DNA of 64,000 nucleotides from Phoronis australis (Eukaryota > Phoronida > Phoronidae): the NCBI GenBank assembly GCA_002633005.1, contig NMRA01000494.1, positions 1-64,000 on the forward strand, read 5' to 3'. Below, piece by piece: positions 35,801 to 49,592 of the stretch (position 1 is the first letter of the stretch; each line of letters begins with the position of its first letter). The position numbers were made by a program, and so were the translations under genes. The notes under the pieces were generated by a model, which was not told the origin of the DNA, searched no databases, and saw only the letters and a list, made by a program, of their open reading frames with translations.

Positions 35801-37055
35801 ACAACAAAAACGTCATCTCTCTAGAAAAATGGACGTCTTAACCTGACAGGTACAATGAACTTGTCTCTGACGACTTTCAGTGCTTCATATAGGTAACTTT
35901 CAAGAAATCTTCAGCCAATGAAGAGGTTGGATAACCCTAAGATGGTGCATTTTGCAGTACTTACAATGTATATGCGACTTTAGTTGGCAATTACATAACT
36001 GTATACTATTATCTTATCACAAATAATTTGGTGCCGAATTTCGAATTTTTAGCTAACTGAACATAGCGAAATGTAGCTTTAATTCCCTCTACATAAATCA
36101 AACTCTCAGCGCGTTCACCGTTGCCAACGTTTGTTTAAACATTCACCAACACAAACCAGTCTATTACAGTTTGAGTACACACAGTGCAATTGAAGATTTA
36201 TTAGATGATCGTACAGTGTGTGTAAACATCTCTTGACCTAACAAGCCTACAAAGGCAGTGAAAATTTTGATATTTGCATGATATCTTTTGTAAACATTTT
36301 ATTTGAAACAAAGCTGTATCAATCGATCACTCAAATATTCATTCGCAGAGAATACAACCTACCATATTCACAAGAGATAATATCAATTTCTAGAAAAGAA
36401 AAACTGCTATAATACAAATTATATCAACTGACCTTACACACCTAATGGACTAAATGAATTATAAAAAACATCAAAAAACAATGCGAGGTTTGTTAGGAAT
36501 CGGTTATCCTCAGAAATGCTCAACCTCCCCTTTTCCCTAGCCTTGGAATGTCTTCGTGTCTGTTATGTTACTGTGCACGCATGCCAAGAGATCCATGTAA
36601 GCTTGTTCAAGTTACCAAACACTATAAGTGGAGTGTGTTGTCTGTGCAACTTTCCCTGGCAGTGCCAATGTGGGCCATTTTCGATTTTACAATTTCAAAG
36701 TTTTCCCACTCAATAAATTTAGTATCTTTCCTCGAGTTGGTTTCGATATTCTTAGTCACGGAAGCTCACTGTACACACGCGCAGACTTGGGGTGCGTCGT
36801 TTGAACCTTCCTTGTTGGCGCGGTGTTCACACAGCAAAATGTGTGTCCACAACACGGGTATTCATTCAGATACAACTGTTTAGTTTTCAGGAAGGCATGT
36901 CTTCTCTGTAATATTTCGTCTCTTACCATGGCAATTAGCCATGGCAACTACAACGCTCTGGTATTACTGGAAAGCTCTGTGTCCGCAACAGCTGTTAACA
37001 TAGGCGGTGTCTACGCAGCGATAAATACGCGCGCGCGTGGGTGTGCGTGCGAGGA

Positions 37056-37095
<40 letters not shown>

Positions 37096-40000
37096 TGTGT
37101 GTACGTGTGGCTGTGAAAGTATATATGTTGTTGTTTCATTATTTAATTGTTTATTTTCTATAGTAAAAACTAAAAACGAAAAAGGATGCGCGGATGCATG
37201 AAGAAAAAGCTCCACCAAAAACAAAGAAAGCAAATGTTTTCAGACACTTGTTAACTAAGAAAGCGACTCTCATCTTTGTGTAGATAGGCTTGTCTTTTGG
37301 CTGATTAGTTAGGTAATTACTGGACACTGGGGATGAATTTTGCATCGAAACACCACATTATACAAAGTAGGCCCAAGCTGTTTTTAAAATGTAGCAGGGA
37401 AGCCGACACCCCTCAAAATTTACTGGAGGTTTGCTTTGCTTTCCAACGACTTCCCATCAATCTGATTGAACGACACATAATTATTAACTTGTTTGGACGA
37501 AATCGACAGGTGATCTAGGTTTAATAGTCTTTCCAATTTCCTGAGAAAAATGTCAGGACAATTTCGCCCATGAGCAACGCTTGTGAGGCGTCACGTGGTT
37601 ATGATTAAGCGATCAATGGAATGGACCGAACCGTGTGGTCTAAGCACAGCTGGTGCACCGCAAACTGCACCAGACCACCTTTTACCCGTAAAAACTGCTT
37701 TTGTCCTATGACGTCTAGTTACCAAATCAACAACTTTCAAGATTGGGAATAATTATAGACAATCGGCTTCCTTCAGCGTTCTCCTGCTGGGAATCAAGAG
37801 TTTTAACGTAAGTGTAAATTCTTAAATTAGTATTAGTGCTCACTTAAATATAAGCCCTATTGGTTCATTTCTGTTAGTGTTTTAAGTATTGCCAATTTGT
37901 TCGAACTGCAGAGGCAAGGTTTGGCTGACCTGACTAATATACTGTTCTGATTTCAGCAACAGTGCTTTCCTTCTACTCTCACACTATGTTACGACGACAG
38001 GTGTGCAAACATGGTCTGTTCTCTTCCAGCATTTACCTTGGAACAAGGGTACGAGGCATTTGACAAGTTCTTCAAACATCCCATTAACGTCAATCTCAAA
38101 TATAAATCTGCGATGCAACTGGAGTTCCCTGCAGTCACAATATGTAACCTCAATCCTATCAGGTACTCCTCAGAGAAGGATCACACGGTAATATTCAATA
38201 CGTGTACATGTATTTCAATAAGTAATCCTTTCTCGTGTCACTTGTTCTGCCCGGGGAGTCCCTCTACTCCATGTGGCTACCCAGCAATGACTTCCGTGTT
38301 CCCTTTGCAGAATGGCACGGAAATTATGCATGTACATTATTTATACAGTAGACAATGCACTTGACTGGAAAATGCTCCCGAAAATGGTTTCATGCAGGTG
38401 GAAGTTTGTGTTCAAATAAGCCCGATTTAAAGTTTTTGCCGAATTTTTTATGTGTACATGTTTCACTATTTCTTTCAAGTTCTTGAATCGGAAACATATA
38501 CGGGTATTTTTGCATTGATTTAAGACAGTGGCAACTGATGTCATCACAGTTCAGCAGCAGACATACATTGATGGGGTCAAGGTTTGGTACGTGTATTTCT
38601 TGGAATGGTCTTTGAACGGATACTAGCGTTATAATTAACAAGAGTTGACGGATTTTGTAGAAATACGACTGATCTACATGTACTTGTAAATTCACAGGTT
38701 GTCGGCCATATCTACTTACGCACATAAACATCCCCAACTAGCCTCAGCGTTCGGAATTGGACAATACCATGATAAAAACCAAAGTCCGGTCTCTACCATG
38801 ATAAAAACCAAAGTCCGGTCTCTACCATGATAAAAACCAAAGTCCTTTCCTCAAGTGGTGAATGAAGTGTATTTCTGGTCAGTCTTGAATTCTGTGACGT
38901 CAGACGTTGCCAGTATTAAATTACGGTCCTATGTCACTCTTACAAATCATTCAGTTCTGTTGACCAACAAAACATGTCTCACGTTGAGACCTGAGCCCAC
39001 CGAGAAAAAAACGAAATGAACTGCTGGCTGCATCAATTTCAACCAAGGACTGTTTTTGAAATACAATGTACTGCACCGAGATGAGTAATGTTTTTGATTT
39101 GCCGACCTATCAGTAATACATGTAAATCACGCATCATTTTCGATCGTCTGAGTCGGCTTTTCTTTTTGGAAAAAGGGAGTAACCAAAAATACAACACCAT
39201 CGACTCGATTCTCAAAAAAATCATACCTACTATTTTTGTCCATAAAACATTCGTCGACACACTCAAAACGAATGAGACATTTATCGCCAATATTTGCCCA
39301 TGGTTGACTCAGCTAATGTTGCGTCATAGTCCGACATTTTGGACGAATCGGACCATTTTGAGCGGAATTTGATTGAAAAAACTAGGATAGAGATGACAAC
39401 AACAGACCCGATAAACAGCGTTCAGAGCAACTTTGTATTTCGACTGAGATTTATGTACATGTATGGTCTGACTGTGGAATGTATCACCGGATTATCTGCG
39501 CGTATTCTCACTTGTTGCTTGAGCATATTTCTCAGGGCCGTAAAAGAGGACATATTTAATAGTTTAACATTGAGGCTGTGATGCCTCTTCGACATCTCTC
39601 TCATATTTTTCAATTGTCTGAAACCTATATCACCTTTAAACGATTTCAACTGGTTTACCGTTGCAGAGAGGGACCGAAACTCACAATACCAGAATGGCCT
39701 TTCTCCGTCTAATGGCGGACATCAACGACACAGAAAAAGCCCACATGGGCCACCAGAGGGAGCAATTACTTCTTCATTGCACGTATCAAGGTGAACAGTG
39801 TCTAATCAGGTAAGCTTGTGTCATAAATGATTGAGGTGCCCATTGTGGCACGTCACGATCAAAATCTACTATTGCCCTCTTTTTTAATTCATAGTCGTGA
39901 CTTAGCAGTTAGAACACTGATCATTATAGAGGGTATACTGTGTACTTGGTTATTGCTTGAGCGCATATTAAGGTCGGCGCTTATAATGGCCTTCTGGTTT

Positions 40001-43000
40001 CGGGATGCGCACGACTGTTAGTTATTCCTAAGCCTAGAAATGACGTCACAACTGAGAGAGGGACAACTTGAGTGCAGTACATGTACGATATCAGTAAGAG
40101 CCCTAACTTAACATACAATTGGTAACAGTTCATTGACTTGACTCCTGATCTAAGGTGTCCCAACTCTACATGTAGATCCATTTACCATATGTACCTGAGG
40201 CATTAACAGGTAGAGAGTGACACCAATGAAATGTTCCACTGAAATACATGCTTTTTCAGCAATGCGCTTTTTTGGGGAAATCTTCGACACTCCAGACAGA
40301 AAGGTATTAATAATAATTCCACTTCATGTAAACTGTCATTCCATTTGTTCGTACAACTGGTTCCATACTAATATTTCCAGTGACTTTCATTCATTTTGGA
40401 GTTCTCACCATGGTAACTGTTACACCTTTAACCATGGTTACGATAACAGAGACGGGGTTCACTTCAACTCACAGGCAGGGTCTGCATACGGTAATATTTA
40501 TAACACGACTGAATCAGATTCTGCGATAAATGCAAACGCACTTATAGTCCTCGGCATTTGAGGTTGTTCTCAGTAACGACACCATTGTACATCGACCTGA
40601 GCTGTTAATTAAGTCAGACTGAAGTTGCTAGTTCCTATCTTGGGGCTGAATCATCCCATTGGCGCAAAGCAGTGAATGCCATTCGGCCCATGGGCTTGTC
40701 ATGTAGTGAACAAGAATGGTTTTCAAAGGTGGTAAGGAGTGGTGGGCGTTTAAATCCCAATATCAGCATCTTGCTGTCGACAGAAATTCTTTGATGTCCT
40801 AAAAGACCACACTGGGTAAAGCACCTTGCCTAACCTATTCTTGGTGTAGCAAAGTCTGCAAACGGTATTCCCATTTCATGTAAAGTAATTTCGGACCTGT
40901 TTGTTTTGCATACCACTTTTCAGCTTACAATCTTACACACACAAGTTTGAGCTCTGACAGCCCATCGTATAGTACCTACTGACGTAGACAAATATTTTGT
41001 CCAACAGGACTCAAACTGGAGCTGAATTTGGAACAAGACGAGTATATAGACAAATTATCCGAAGCGGCAGGGGCACGGATTGTCCTACACAAGGCCAACA
41101 CCATGCCATTCCCAGACGACATGGGCACCTTCGCACCACCGGGATATTTGACTTCCATAGCCGCCAGACTCGTACGTAAACGTACAACCACGTGCTCTAC
41201 CAAAAATGCGAAAGACAGTGGCTTTACCTGAGCTTTTATGTTGACCCGCAGCCCTGAAAGTGAAAAAGTGAACAACTACACGTTCACACTCAAACTCTAT
41301 TTGAACTGGGTATTTATATGTAAAGCAGGGGTCCGCCTGGGTAGGCGTCAGGGTTGAGGACGGTGGCCTGCACAGTAAGGAAATCCAAAAAGTTTGATTT
41401 ACAATTGACAAAACTTTATGACGACCATCCACAATATTCGATATTACCACCTCACCGACATTCTGCTAAATCTAATGCCACACAATGCATACATGCATGG
41501 CCTTATTAAGTTCGTTCTTGTCTCACTGTGTCTCCAGGACCAGTTAACTCTATTTATTGAATCGAACTCCGCTAATTCGTAACGTGGTGTTCCTTAACGC
41601 GTTCATGCGAAACCTGGTTTTCAGTGCAAAGAATAACTTGAAAATTGTTCCTATGTGCTGCAGATGAGGATTGACCGTCTGGCCTATCCATTTGAGGACG
41701 AATGTGTTAACTACACGCGTGAAGAAGCACATAGTCACTCCATATATTCCTTCATGTATGACGTCAACTACACCAAAGACGTAAGTGATTCCACGTGTTC
41801 TCCGGAAGTACTGACAATATTCACATGGACGGAAAGGAAGCGATCGTTTTGGAAATAACTCGTCAATTAAAATTAATTTTAGAAGCATTTCGGCGTAATA
41901 TTTTCAATAAAAGCAGTCCAGACAATAGGAAAGTGAGAAATAAAATACTTTAGGCCTATCTGTCGGCCCTTGATTTACAAGATACCCATCCCACTGGCAA
42001 AAGAGTGATGTGTTTTACTAAAATAATTATCATAATCGTCGTTAATATTATTGTCACGAATGAACGCCATTTTCATGTACCTCTATTCTTTTTCATGGTG
42101 TTCTTTACTCTATTTCTTCCATTCATGGTGGACAATGACGGTCGGAACGTCTGATCTCGTTACGTGCTTCCCACATGCATTAGCTCATTGACGTAATTGT
42201 CCCATCGCAAGTTCTGCCCCCTTGCAAAATGTCGACAAACAAACAATAAATTTTACCCGGCAACGTGTTTTTTGTCGGCCAAAATGGCGGATTGGAAACG
42301 AAGGTGAGTCATGAATGCTGCGTTCTGATTGGTCACTTAAGCCGTCACTCACAGTCCTGGCAATAGGTCAATTATTCTCTTACGACCTGCACCAATTTCA
42401 GCACTAGTTCGGTTCGTAATAGCTCAGTTCTTTTACTATTTAAACTCATTTCGTTTCTCATGAGGGACGCTGTTTTGTCCCTTATAATAATGATACCGAG
42501 GTACTTCCGGTTTATTGACTCCACGGCTAGAGTGGGGGTTATTCATAAAAATTTGAGACTCACAAACAATGATGTTTAGATACACGTAAATTTGTACGAA
42601 TTTTTCTTAAAGACACTACAGAAAATCGTTTAAGAATGTCATGAACATAGTCGGAGGTTGTCACTGTGTTTCTGCAACACGCCAGATTTTGTTCGAAGCT
42701 ACATGTACACTCAGGCACAAAATAAGCAAGAGTCGGGGATCCTGGTAGCTAAGGTGTGCTAAATGAGTCCTATTGTTAAGCTCACAAATTTGAGGTAAAT
42801 TTAAGCATTAATATCATCTCATATTTTTGCCGGTATAAATATTCTTTGGTGAGGTGTGTGACAAAAGAACTCTGCTTAAGGATCAGGAATTTCTATTGCA
42901 ATCTGGTCGAAGGGAATAACGAGGAATGAACTCAATATGAACTGAATTAAGGAAGATGAGAAAAGAACTACACCTCGTCCAAAAAGAACTGTGTTAATGA

Positions 43001-46000
43001 GAACGCTCGTGCAGACCTTGAACCTATAAGCTTGTCTAGCACTCAGAGAAAAATTTGCAAATGTCAGTCCAAACAACTTTTAGGCTTGCCTCAAAACATG
43101 TCTTCAAGCCAAGGTCATCGAGAAGTGCTACTGCGCAGACTCGGAGCTTCCTTTTAACGCCACCTACTTCACTGAAATTCACGTGGACAGAGGGCACCAC
43201 GGCGGAGTTGTTAATGCATGCACTAGTGATTCAAAGAGTGAGTTTGAACGCCTTTACCAGTTAGCATGACTTTAGCTTCCTAAGGACATACGTCTGACAG
43301 AAATTGGATATTTACCGAAAATAAATTTAAAATAACCACGGTAATAATGGAAGTCACTGTAAACACTTTTCGGTTTATTAACTGTGAAGCATCTCATTCG
43401 AGTACAATGGTTAGTCATCAACATTTATATTGATTTAAGGAATACCATCTCCTCCTTACCTAACATGACCAAGAAAAGAATCAAAAACACGAATTCTCCC
43501 TCTCATAACTTAAATCTACAAGCTGGATGAGGGCGCTTTGAGTACAATACAAAATTCCGAATAAGTCCGACATTTTTTCCTGAAAGACGATCTGGAGTGT
43601 CCTTTCGGACACAAACTCGTTCGCTGCCCTAAAATAACCGTTTTCGAACGATTCCGTTTAGGAAATTAGGGTTGGCCAGCCCGTGCCACTCACAAACATT
43701 CTCCTGTTGATGTAAGAAGATTATTTTGTCAGTCTAGTTTCTCAGAATTTATCAGATTCTTTTACATTTATATTCAGCAGTAACTTGGTGTACAATTAAG
43801 GACCGGTCATGTGATTTGGCTTGGCAAGAAGATCTCTTTTCTATCTCAGCAAAGCTTTTAAGCTTAGAAGCTGCAAGTTATTAACCTTTTCTCCTAAGAA
43901 TCCTATTGATGACACCATACTTACAAAATTTGTCAGCCGATGCAGTATCTCATTTTATTGTCACGTGATCGCCGTTTAACGCGAACGAGGTCAACTACAC
44001 TGGATATAGTAAGACCTTCTTCTTGTTTCAGTTGCTTGCCTGGAGGATGTTGAGTACAAGTTCAAGCACGGCGAGTTAAATTGTGACTACTGTCCTATAC
44101 CCTGCGTGTGAGTAGACTGTATAGAGAATGGTACATGTTGCGCATGTGTTTGCGCAACCAATTAAGAATGTTTAGACGTGAGCTGCGAGATTGTTGGGCC
44201 GTTTTACGTCACCTCATAATTATCAGTTTTTTGTACCAATACTCTAAGTGGTTTAAAAATGCAAACTGTTGTCTTTGATCAAGTGATAGCAAGCACGTCT
44301 TTAACATGGATTCTTTTCCATTACAGTGAGATATTTTACCCTGAGAAGGTTAGTCTTGCCCAGTGGCCGTCCAAAAATCACCAGGTGAGATTTACTTTCT
44401 GCTCGCTCTGTCGAAGACCGAGACACAGTTTCGTCACTAAAACCAAAAAAATTGCTGAAAATGTAATTCGGTGAGACTTGTTAGTATCCAAATTTCCTTT
44501 ATAGCTGTGGGAAGATGTTAAAAGGTCATCAAATATAGTTGCAAGCGAAGTTATACATTTAGATGCATGTTTATTGTTTACAAGCCCATGTGCAACAGGT
44601 TTTTTCTAATGCTGGGTGTCAATGAGGGCAAATAATTTACATTCTGAAGAGAAAAAACATCGTGGAAGTGCCCTTTAGGCTTTCACATAACGTAATCAAA
44701 TGCTAATTCCATGCAGACGACTTCATTTAAAGCAGCATTAAACCAGTGCATTCTGCCACAATGCAATGTTTAGGTTTGATTTAGGGCGCTCACCGTTATG
44801 AAATTGTATTTGTCATTGATTAGCTTAAAAAGGTTACTGAAGCACTGACCGTTCGTTATTTCTTTAGACGCCATGAACTGGAATTTTATGAGCTTGCTCT
44901 GAAGAAATAAAAAGCGCTAAGGAATAATTTGAGACTAATTTCGTAAATGGTTATATAAATAGTCTGAATCAAAAGTTCTTTTCCGTGATGGAAGACGGGT
45001 CCATAGCCGCTTTAAACCCTAAACTCTTTGTTTCAATCAGTAATCAGTACAATGTGCAGATCTCGCAGAGACCTTTGAGTGATCTCCCCATCCCCGCAAC
45101 AGGCAGTGGTGCGTAGACGGTCGTAGACGCAGTACACCACCTTTCCAATTTTAAATCGGCGTATAGGCACCGCACAGTAGTCTTAATCCGCCAGTTTACG
45201 TAATCGATACCCTGCGAAATATGGCGATAGCGCTAAAATGTCAGTGCAAATAACTGAGTTTAATAACGTTAGGGTCTCGCAAGAAAGGAAAGATATCGCG
45301 AAATATCACCCTGAATTTTCAGTGACAAAACCTGACTTTTGCTTCATTGTTCTCGCAGCGAGATTGCTTTTGAACTCTACCCAGTTGAACTATAGACCTT
45401 TTCGCACGCTAGTGAACATTTCGTAGCGCGACCGTCAGCTGGGTGCTATTTCTCAAAAAGCGTATTGTCTTTGGAGTTTTGGCTATAGATCAGTCTACAG
45501 ATGTCTTATTGTGTTCATTTTAATCAGGCCAAACTTGAAGCCAAAAGACATAAATATGTAGCATGCCGAACCCAAAAGACAATTCTACTTTTGGCTATAA
45601 ATTAAATTTTCACGAAACAGGCTCCAAGTTGGACTTTGGTTGACTGAAGAATTCCGTTAAAGACCTAGTGTGATCCCGTGCTTCGCGTGTTATTCACAGC
45701 GATAACTCATGGGTTTGTCTACACAAAATGGATGCTGTTGAAGTGAAAGCAAAAGTTAGGACATACTTCACAGAATTGATAGCAAAAATTCTATGCATCT
45801 CTCGTCTCGTTGCAGGTCACACTGTACTCTAGTCTTGCAGCAGAAGGAGCACACGTCGAAATGATAACCAATGGAGTTAATAAAACGATGGCAAGGTTTA
45901 TAACTTAAAGTATAACTTGCAGTATCTATATGCGTGATTAATTGGCCAAAAGAGTTAGAAACACATCATTTAGCGACGATATGAATATGAAGTAGGTTGA

Positions 46001-48006
46001 AAATTGCCAAATGTTTTTAAAAACGAGTTTTGGGGCGAAGATGATCCTCCGCAAATCACTGAACCGTGTCCAGTAAGTATCGTAAGGTAGTGCTGGGGAA
46101 TAATACTGCATTATGCGGGAAATGTGAGACTGCGAAGTACGTCATAAGTGCAAAGGTCATCTTTCTGCGTAGTTTCTTTTTTCACATTTACAAATTGTCA
46201 ATAAATACAACTGCACTTTGTTTCGCGCAGATTATTTTAAAATACCATTGTCGTTTAGTTCCTGCTGTACAGGAGCATGCAAATATATAATTAAGATTTT
46301 TAAAGACTTTTGGTGTTGGTATCATGATGTTCTTGGCGTGTCTCGCTATCTGAGAAAGAGTCACTCACTTTTATGTAATATTAGAAATTATCGTTGTTTG
46401 AACTTGCAACGGCGTCGACTCTTTGAAAGGCCTTCTTTTGCAAAAGCCAATGCTCTCTGACGCCACATTTTTAAGGTATTCGACACAATTTTCCAAAAAA
46501 GTAGTGAAACACTGGCTGCCGTACGGCTTTGACGTATTTCCGGCAAGTTTTCAAAAAATGACCATCTCTATGTCGGATTAACACCAGAAGCTAACGATAT
46601 GATAGCAGAGCTAAAATCCAATGCCGCAAGTAATATTTGAATTGACGATGCGATTGACATCAGTTTCATTAAATTCTACTGAATGGTTGAAAGCCAATGG
46701 CTAGAATTGAACATTTCTAATAATATCACAAAAACACAGCTATTTTATAATTCTTGTAAAGCACAATTAGCTTCAAGAAATCCAACCCGTCACACGATAA
46801 CCCCAAAATGCGTCTTGGGTCATAAAACCCATTGTGTCTTTTTGATCGCGATCAAGTGCAAACTGAACCTATAATTGTTGTCTTGTAATGACCGAAAAAA
46901 ATGAGCCCATAAACATGTGCATAAAATTCTAAATTTGATCACTTTTTAAAAACATTATAAGTAGACTGATTAAGTCGATCAAATTCGAAAAAATCAAATG
47001 GTTTCTCGTTAGTTTTTAGTATTTCGAGTGTCGCGATGTAATGCACTGTCGTTTGCTTTTGTGTTGTAGTGACAATTTATTGAAGGTGGAAGTATTCTTC
47101 GATCAGCTCAATTATGAACATATTTATCAAGTGGACGGTTTCTCGGTACGTAGCTCTCAAATTTCTTAGCGTATATGGTAAAAAATTTGGACCACTCCGC
47201 CTACATTCGAAATAATCATGCTTTTTTCAAATATAAGCAGATTAGCCAAAGCTTTATCTTTATTGTAGCCGCAGTCGGCCATTCCTTGCGTATTCTTTCT
47301 TTTAAACTGGTCTCGTCTTTTGTCCGTTTTTAGCACATTAAATATAAATATTCGCCGCTCTTAGCTTTCAATGATTTTTCTTAACCGAATCTTTTCGAGG
47401 TTCAAGAACCTTACCACGCACGATCTTCAAGTATTCAATTATTGCTGAATGAGCCGACATCTTAGAAATCACAGGCATTGGGCGCATGAGCCATTTTCGA
47501 GACCTTAAGTTTTAGGTTGCTCAACTCCATTAAAGGCTGGAACGTTTTCTTGAGTAGCTGATACATGTAGTTCTGATGATATTGTTGGTAACAGAAATGA
47601 TGAAGTCCTATCACAGTGAGAAAATTAGGATACCGGTTTCATGAGATTAAAAGTCCAGATTCTGTTTTCGTTTTCTAGTCCGCTAAACAGGGCAAAATAC
47701 AGCCTTACAGTACATTATTTGTACACGCCAGCGTGAAGCGTCAAACTTCCCAAATTTTAAACGTCTGAGTGAAGGAGCCGGGAGGAGCTATATCATGCAT
47801 TTGCTAAACAAAGGCTTGCACACGTGATTTTTTCGTTTTTTCAGAGGACCGACCTGCTTGCAGCGCTTGGTGGCGTCATTAGCCTGTTTCTTGGTTTATC
47901 GGTTGTTGCTATCTTTGAATTCTTCGAACTTGGAGTCATCATAGTCGCTCATTGTTGGAAGTCGCGGACAAACCAGAATAGAATTGTAACACCTATAGAT
48001 CGCTGA
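32829..48006 (+). CDS. DEG/ENaC family sodium channel, gene 1 (13 exons)
   Basis: Exons: 32829-33045, 38030-38162, 38698-38788 (end uncertain), 39667-39809, 40381-40490, 41008-41171, 41664-41780, 43084-43237, 44032-44107, 44327-44384, 45816-45895, 47070-47145, 47845-48006. Phases fit and give about 526 residues. TM1 follows residue 60, then FPAVTICNLNP (105-115), GNCYTFN (206-212), QDEYI and FAPPGYLTS in the extracellular domain, the cysteine-rich ACLKTC...CYC segment, GELNCDYCPIPC, AQWPS and LGGVISLFLGLS in TM2. G490-L-S492 occupies the selectivity-filter position. These are hallmarks of amiloride-sensitive, trimeric sodium channels of the plasma membrane. The gating trigger is unknown. Asn47-Gly48 replaces the usual His-Gly. 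The exon 3 donor lies in a tandem repeat and is weak, so the gene may be damaged or mis-spliced there. Confidence 0.88.
34245..34651. mobile_element. Inverted-repeat MITE, AACAGTCCC family, copy 2
   Basis: The left part reads AACAGTCCCGAATAGGGACT. The right end reads GGGACTGTTTCGTGCAACC, the inverse of the family's left end. The interior aligns with copy 1 at 9819, for instance the TTTATTATGAGCTCCTCTTT block. The outermost left bases have diverged. Confidence 0.65.
36120..36310. other. Intron block conserved between the two channel paralogues
   Basis: ACGTTTGTTTAAACATTCA, then TATTTGCATGATATC and TTTGTAAACATTT, recur in the same order at 58627-58810 in gene 2. The distance from each start codon is about 3.29 kb here and 3.28 kb there. 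It is either shared ancestry of the duplicated intron or a retained regulatory element. Confidence 0.55.
37062..37103. repeat. GT dinucleotide microsatellite
   Basis: About twenty GT units with one interruption (GTAT), followed by a short GTACGTG tail. Confidence 0.9.
38766..38845. repeat. 29-bp tandem repeat at the exon 3 end of channel gene 1
   Basis: The unit beginning ACCATGATAAAAACCAAAGT occurs at 38766, 38795 and 38824, with the third copy partial. It starts inside the coding frame of exon 3. Because 29 is not a multiple of three, each added copy shifts the frame, and reading through meets TGA at 38828-38830. Confidence 0.9.
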
Positions 48007-48240
48007 AGTATAAGCAAGTCTCCAAAGCCAGATTTCCATCGAGAGCAGACTTCTCCAAATAGGTCGTGCTTGAAAATGGTTGCAGATTACAGTATTGAAC
48101 GCATGATGACTAATTTAAAGTTCAACTACGAAAAATAGATTATTTTTGAAATTCGTATTCAAATTCACTATCCGGCCAGACAGCGTACAGCGTCTTCTAC
48201 AGAACCCATGTAATGAGGACGGGTTTCAACGTACTCGTAT

Positions 48241-48246
48241 AATAAA
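48241..48246 (+). terminator. Candidate polyadenylation signal of channel gene 1
   Basis: AATAAA lies 235 bases after the TGA stop at 48004-48006. No transcript evidence can be seen. Confidence 0.4.
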
Positions 48247-48291
48247 CATTTTAATGCCTTCCCTGTTACCATAACACCGAAAAATTTCTAT

Positions 48292-48410
48292 TGTTGTGCG
48301 GTGGGGTGTACTAATGACCCACGCGAAAAGGTAAACCTCTTGAAAAATCCAGGGATGAAGGACATCACGTTCCATTCATTTCCCACTGCGAAGAAGAACC
48401 GCGTCTGCGA
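48292..48410 (+). pseudogene. THAP-domain fragment
   Basis: The frame reads CCAVGCTNDPREK, then NLLKNPGMKDITFHSFPT and KKNRVCEARKF. That is the N-terminal half of a THAP finger, with the cysteine pair and the FHxFP-like segment. No start codon or closing C-x2-H was found in frame, so it is a broken copy. The NLLK...MKDI part is shared with the 693-bp repeats at 23.5-24.8 kb. Confidence 0.55.
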
Positions 48411-49592
48411 AGCGCGAAAATTTCAACTTCAATTGACGGTGACGCCGTGTGTTTTCGGTGAATTTCGTTAGGTCTGGTTTTAAAAGAAGAAAACACAGGC
48501 CCTGATAATCGGGTGCAGTTCCGCCAGGGTAGAAAGTTTCTTGACTATCAGCCATCTTAAGTTTTGTCCAAAGAGTCTGAGTCGTGATCAAGCGTAAGTC
48601 GATTTCTGGCTCTCATAACTCTACAGAGCGACAGTGTCCGTTGTTTTGACAATTTGGGGATTTTTGCGCGTATTGCAAAAAGTACTCAACGTAGCCTTGA
48701 AACGGTATGTGTTGTGTTTCTACCACCAAGTTGAGTCTCTTTTGACGCGTTCATAATAGATAACGTGCTGATAAAAGTTTTGCCTGGTATTTTTATCTGT
48801 TTTAGTTAGTCTATCGAAGCCATTATAATCTGTTCAACATTTAATGATCTCGTGCAAAATACATGGTAAATAAAGCTAGTAACACCGTTATCAGGATTTC
48901 TCATTGATCTGATGACTGCTCCGGCATTTACTAGCTAATATCAGAGCGACACATTGGATGTTACGTCAAGTACGGTGGAACACTTCATCTGGTCAGTCCA
49001 GTGTCAGCGACGGATCTTGTACTTAGCGACGGGGACTCTTGTTAACCATATAAATTATACAGAGCGCAGTTACTGGAGAAAAAAAATAAAAATAATTGAG
49101 CGATGTATGCATTGTTCCAATTCCGCAAACTAGGTGTTCATAATTATCTGAATTACATGTATGTCTGAACAACACACACGTCTCAGATTTTATCAAAGCT
49201 GTAAGTCGATTAAAGACTACAGAAGCTCATACGCAAAAAACTCCGTGAATGCCTCATCCAAAAAGAAAATGTATTTGTCACACATGTTGGCGAAAGGTTT
49301 CAATTTTACATGGCAACAAAAGTGTGCATATTCTGCTATTCGCCCAGGTACATTTCTCTGGAACTTGAGTGATGAGGTGAAGCGAGTAAAATTTTTTCAT
49401 GATGAAAATGTTGAGACGTTTTGTTGTAGAGCATAACCAGAGATAGATAAGCTAACGGAAATATCTACCTGGCGCCAGATTTTGTAGCAGAAAAGGCGAA
49501 AATTTTAATGAACAACTGCACTTAATCACGTGACTTTTGGTTTTGGAGATTTTTTTGCAATTGAATCAATGCTAAGGTGAATAAACTAGTAT

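Larger units (their letters stand above)
33046..38029. other. Channel gene 1, intron 1
   Basis: The 5-kb intron (phase 1) contains a MITE at 34245-34651, a block at about 36120-36310 conserved with intron 1 of gene 2 at nearly the same offset, and a GT microsatellite at 37062-37103. No further coding exon is needed between the first exon and the FPAVTIC exon. Confidence 0.65.

Noticed and set aside
40260-40303. Possible channel gene 1 exon with TTTTTCAG acceptor and FFGEIFDTPDRK frame
   Set aside because: Its phase does not fit exon 4, which ends in phase 2. The exon at 40381 joins directly and gives the expected GEQC...GNCYTFN order.
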